A DNA stretch of 64,000 nt from Phoronis australis (Eukaryota > Phoronida > Phoronidae): contig NMRA01000632.1 of the NCBI GenBank assembly GCA_002633005.1, positions 62,001-126,000 on the forward strand, given 5' to 3'. Numbering within the stretch: the first letter of the stretch is position 1; each line of letters opens with the position of its first letter. Shown piece after piece: positions 59,996-64,000 of the stretch. Both the position numbers and the translations under genes were made by a program. The notes under the pieces are model-generated. The model was not told where the DNA came from. It saw nothing but the letters and a program-made list of their open reading frames with translations, and did no database searches.

Positions 59996-61512
59996 TGAAT
60001 TAGTGTGACCAATTTCTATTCAAACAAAGGATAATACGCAATGACCCTGCTTTGGACTAGCACAAACATGGTTGTGGAGAAACTTGGTATTTTAGCACCA
60101 AAATATATATGGTTCATAGGAGCTTCAACGGTTAGTTTCTGAGAGAATACGATTTCAAAGCAGCTTTTTACCGCTTTTCTAATTGCATTGAACGTTACAG
60201 AAACACTCTCTGTCCTTAAAACATGCCATAAGATTCATCTGATAAATGACCAAGTGAAAGACTTTATTTACCAGACTGTTTTAGTGCATACTGGCTAATT
60301 ACTTTGGCGACACTCGCATTTTGTATCTATGTTACAGTTATTTTACGGTTTTTGTCGATACCTTGGTTTTGAGCGACTTGTGTTTTATGTAAGAAATTGC
60401 ATTTCTTACATTAGAAATATTCTTATTTCATATTACTTGTTTTGGGTGGCTACTGTTACATGTGTAATTTCTTGCGCGTACCCTGGGGGCCCAGGTTGGC
60501 TCGAACGAGCCTCCCCATTTGACAAAGTGGGCAAAAAGTTGGAAAACGGGGGATGCGCCGCAACACCTTATTCCGGCATTTTGAATAACATTGGCTTAAT
60601 CAACCCCTGTGTACATCTCGTACAACGTTTACATGCCGTCCGACCAAAAGGCATGCGCCGTATCTCCAGAATTACTTCACCTGTAAACGTCCGTGAGACG
60701 TCTGATCTGCCTATACTTGTCCGTCGGCATCGGATATTGAGAATAACGTCTGGTATGACTTTTGAGACCCGTGAAGTTGAAGTCATGGTTTTAGCAGCCT
60801 CTTGAGTAAGTCCTTTTGTTGTTATCAGTAATGTAGTTCACACTACCCCTCCAAAGGGAATTTGATGCATCGAAAGTATCCGAGGTCCATTAGACTGTGT
60901 TCCATAGAAGCCAGAGTCTCTTGAAGGAGGCTGCCGTGATCCCTTGTTTCACTTGAAATGCATGGCAATATCTCTCGAAGTTTTGCGGGATCTTGCGTCT
61001 CGCGAAGATCTTGCGTCTACGGAATATAATGCACAGTGTACGCCTGTATGCCTTATTACAGCGAGGTTACGCACCAATGAAATTATCTTCGACAAGGCTT
61101 ATATCGTTCGCATAAGGTGAACGTACCTCATAGGAATTTTTTTCACATTTTGTGCATGATGTACATTTCCTCAGCTTATTGCTCATTTTATGTAAATCTA
61201 GCCCTGGCTAGAGTTTTACATTCATAACAGGTTACAAGCTGGACTTGAAAGCAAAAACCTGTGTGGACATGTAACTTCAGTGTAACGAACTAAATTTTGA
61301 TTTTCTTATACGTCATAGCACTGCTTAGAGGCTAAGAAAAAAGAATCATTAGTTTGGGATACTTTTAAACAATTTGAACGGATACCCATGTAACAAATTA
61401 AGTATAACATAGTTGGTCATTTCTTTTACTGTTTGATTTGTTTCTCTCATAAGCACGAGTTTTCAATATAGTGTATGTTAAAATTTCAATTGGACTCATT
61501 TGTGTGATAATA
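59996..61512. other. Gene-poor stretch with family D fragment
   Basis: At 60955-61020 CTTGAAATGCATGGCAATAT and TCTCGCGAAGATCTTGCG match the interior of 37605-37745. A 158-codon open frame at 60329-60805 on the + strand begins with a hydrophobic segment; it is discussed under findings. No gene is called. Confidence 0.45.
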
Positions 61513-63814
61513 ACAGATGTCCCAAAAAGTGAGTTAATTTTTGGCATGTAATTTCTCAGCAATTGACCAACTGAATTCGTTCAAAATTTTCACAATGTAT
61601 CTTCTGTCATCAACAAGTCTTCAAAGTATCTCAGAGAAATACAAAAAAATTGGAAGTGCTGTGAAATTCATAACAGCGGGGTGAAAAATGCAATATCACT
61701 GTGACTTTCATCGTGTTCAAGATGTACTGGCATCTGTCATTTAAAAATTGCCTGCCTGGATCTCAAGTCTACTTTTTTATAGTCATGTCTGTATCCAAAT
61801 CAGTTCTGTCCAACATTCCGGTTTGTAAGGATGCCTTTGAGTGAAAGTACTAAATTTACAATTGAAACCTGTTTCAAGAAGAAAGGTTGGAACGGAAGAA
61901 GAACCGCAAGCGAATTCTCAGGAAAAGTATGGAGTCATGCAACAGTAAATATACTTATTGCTAAAACAACACAGGGTCTGTTGTGCGTAAAGGTGGCAGT
62001 GGGAGACCTAAGACTGCATGTTCGAAAGAAAACGAGGATCGTGCTGAGGAACTGATTAAATCTCAGGAGGACAACCCGAGGAATCACAAATCTCTGAGAG
62101 AAGTCGCAAGGGATTTACCAGTGAGCAAGTCTTCTGTGCAAAGAATGGCGAAATCAACTGGATTTAAAACCCTTCAAAAGAATGTGGGTGTTAGGTATGT
62201 TAGGTATTCCCGCTAAGGGACAGTTTTGAGTTTGATCGAGGAGTTCTAGTTGGTCGCCGATGGTGAGCAGACGTGTGTCATGATTTATCTGAACACTGAG
62301 GCTGGACTAAATGCTGAGCGTTATTTGTTTATGTGGTGAGCCTTTGCTACGGTACGGACAGCAGCGTCTTGTGTATGGAACTGTGTTATTTTGGTGGTCT
62401 AGTGGAGTCAATGCCAATGGAACGCGTGATGAAGATTAAAGATGCCGAAAGTTTTTAAGTTTTGGACTGTTGGTGCTGACGTTCGACCTTGTCTTCTTCC
62501 CAAGTTTCGTGTAACTTGCTATCATGTTTTTAAATATGTAAATAGATATTAATTTAGAAAGTGACTTAACTTCATTTTTGATTTAAGTCTAAGATTTGTC
62601 TTAACTTCCAAACTTTGAAACTTCCACCTCCAGTAAGTTAGTCAAACTTAAGACAAACCTTACGTCAAACACTTAAGTCAAGCTTAACATCTCTTTCTTG
62701 AAATGTTTTGGGGGTATATTTAACCTTTATTTTAAAATTTACTAAAATTTAAGATTTGTCTTAGTTAAGTAAGTTTTGTTGGAACAGATCCCAGGATAAC
62801 TGAAAAGTGGTTCTTTTTGTCTTTGTTTTCGTAACAGTGGGTATCATAATGTTCGAAGGAACACAAAAGCTCGATGCCGCTACTTGCATGACTGCTATTC
62901 AGACACTGACGTAAAAAGAATCATTTTCACTGATGAAAAAGACTTTACACTAGAAATCACTAAAAATCGCCAAAACTATCGTGTTTATGGGAAACAAAAA
63001 CGAGAAATTCAACCTTCTCGACTCTATCATGAGACTTCCAGATTTTCCAAAAAGTAATGGTTTCCGCTGGAGTATCTTGGGAAGGAAAAACATTCATTTT
63101 ATTGTCACTGGCTGTTCAAAGTTGATTAAACACACGACACTTTTCGTTATGAACAGTCTTTATTCCGTTCCGTTCGTATGCTCGGAATAAAACTCCACAC
63201 CCAACGGAACAGTGGTGAAGGAACTGACCAAGAGGCATGATTAAAAGGTACACTGAGAAAGCCAAACTTAATAGTCAGGGCTACATGCAGTTAATGGATG
63301 ATAATCTTCTCCCGGATTGCAGACGACTTTATCCTGGAAACAATTACTTGTTTCAGCAGTATGGGGGTCCTTCACACACGACCAATATAACTCAGGCTTC
63401 ATCTGGAGGGAGCCACACCAAAATTCATCAAAAAGCATGAGTGGCCCCCGCTCAGTCCTGACTGCAATCCACTGGACTATGCCATATGAGACTCCCTGAT
63501 GGAGAAATTTTACTGGGGAATGAGAGGCAAACTGACTGAGCAGTAGTTGAAAGACGGGGTAATTATGTCATGGGAGAAAATTGTGATGGAAGAAATACGG
63601 AAAAGCATATCTGGTTGGAAGAAACGGCTCCGTTTAGTAGTGGAGGAAGATGAAGGCCACGTTGAGCGTAGACTGATGTTTTAATTTGACAATACTCGCC
63701 CAATTGGATTGTTGATGATATCCTGAGGTTTATCAGTAAGAAATTTGAAAAAGTGGTTTATCCGTTGCTGAGAAATTACTTGTCAAAAAGTGACTCTCTT
63801 TTTGGGACAACTGA
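61513..63814 (+). mobile_element. Tc1/mariner-superfamily DNA transposon, full length
   Basis: TIRs of about 50 bp begin [A/T]CAG-x-TGTCCCAAAAAG at both ends and run to AATTTCTCAGCAA. TA dinucleotides flank both ends (61511-61512 and 63815-63816), the target duplication of the superfamily. The element is 2302 bp, longer than usual because a segment of about 650 bp (62190-62840) interrupts the transposase. That insert contains TTAAG-rich inverted repeats at 62560-62790 and may itself be a MITE. Confidence 0.85.
61831..63684 (+). pseudogene. Inactivated Tc1/mariner-type transposase
   Basis: Reading starts at ATG 61831 and ends at TAA 63682-63684, with frameshifts and stops between. Visible parts in order: N-terminal helix-turn-helix FTIETCFKKKGWNGRRTASE, a GRPKT hinge, a second DNA-binding region REVARDLPVSKSSVQRMAKS, the first catalytic Asp in IIFTDEKDF, the second catalytic block FQQYGGPSHT, where the usual Asp is Tyr, the third in SPDCNPLDYAI, and a C-terminus ending ERRLMF. 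The lost Asp, the stops and the 650-bp interruption show it cannot make active transposase. Confidence 0.85.
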
Positions 63815-64000
63815 TAATATACATGTAGTCAGTGGACCCTAGGCTGAAAAAGAAGATTTCGTGGGTACTTTTGACCTCTATGGCTAACTAGAGTATTTCT
63901 AACTCAATATTTAAAGCGGCATTAAAGGCACTATTTCCGCTTCATTTTTGTTAAAAACTTCATGAAACGGATCTTTACGCAAACACTTTTATTCGAAACC
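63815..64000. other. Right edge of window
   Basis: No feature recognised in the sequence flanking the transposon. Confidence 0.4.

Noticed and set aside
1-64000. CRISPR array, operon, phage or other prokaryotic system
   Set aside because: Introns, PRDM/PLAG and TMEM8 homologies, LINE and Tc1 remnants and microsatellites show animal nuclear DNA; tandem arrays lack the repeat-spacer pattern.

Overview
The window looks like nuclear DNA of an invertebrate animal. It is AT-rich, with short exons, GT-AG introns of roughly 0.3-3.4 kb, many degraded transposons and microsatellites, and three single-base Ns from assembly. I cannot fix the phylum; a non-vertebrate deuterostome or a lophotrochozoan would fit. 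Only about 4.6 kb of coding exon can be supported, from three genes that I rebuilt from splice sites and reading-frame phase.

Gene 1 (1009-8941, + strand) has six exons that join in frame to about 789 residues. The order is an N-terminal C2HC zinc knuckle, a PR (SET-related) domain of the PRDM4/10/15 type, one divergent C2H2 finger, a basic linker, seven C2H2 fingers that follow the PLAG1/PLAGL pattern, and a proline-rich tail. A PR domain on a PLAG-type finger array is the most interesting observation here.

Gene 2 (12683-29442, - strand) lies tail-to-tail with gene 1. Eleven exons, all phase-compatible, encode about 700 residues of a PGAP6/TMEM8 protein: a glycosylated ectodomain, an EGF-like module and a seven-helix CREST-type membrane domain with its S/H/D/HxxxH residues. 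The first exon (signal peptide) was not found. Its introns hold a 49-bp tandem array, a LINE remnant, a foldback element, a (CA)n run next to a 560-bp polypurine tract, and a 429-bp tandem repeat.

Gene 3 begins at 54033 (+ strand). A single first coding exon resembles the N-terminus of SCYL2-type pseudokinases. No second exon was found in the remaining 9.8 kb.

From 29.5 to 54 kb and from 54.2 kb to the end the window is gene-poor and repeat-rich. It holds a 2.5-kb terminal-inverted-repeat element with a target duplication, foldback and MITE-like families present as pairs, long trinucleotide tracts including a 48-bp perfect palindrome, an 18-copy 24-bp minisatellite, a second LINE remnant, and a nearly complete but inactivated Tc1/mariner-type element (61513-63814). 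Gene 1 would act in the nucleus as a DNA-binding regulator, gene 2 at the cell surface on GPI-anchored proteins, and gene 3 in vesicle trafficking. Nothing in the sequence links the three functionally.
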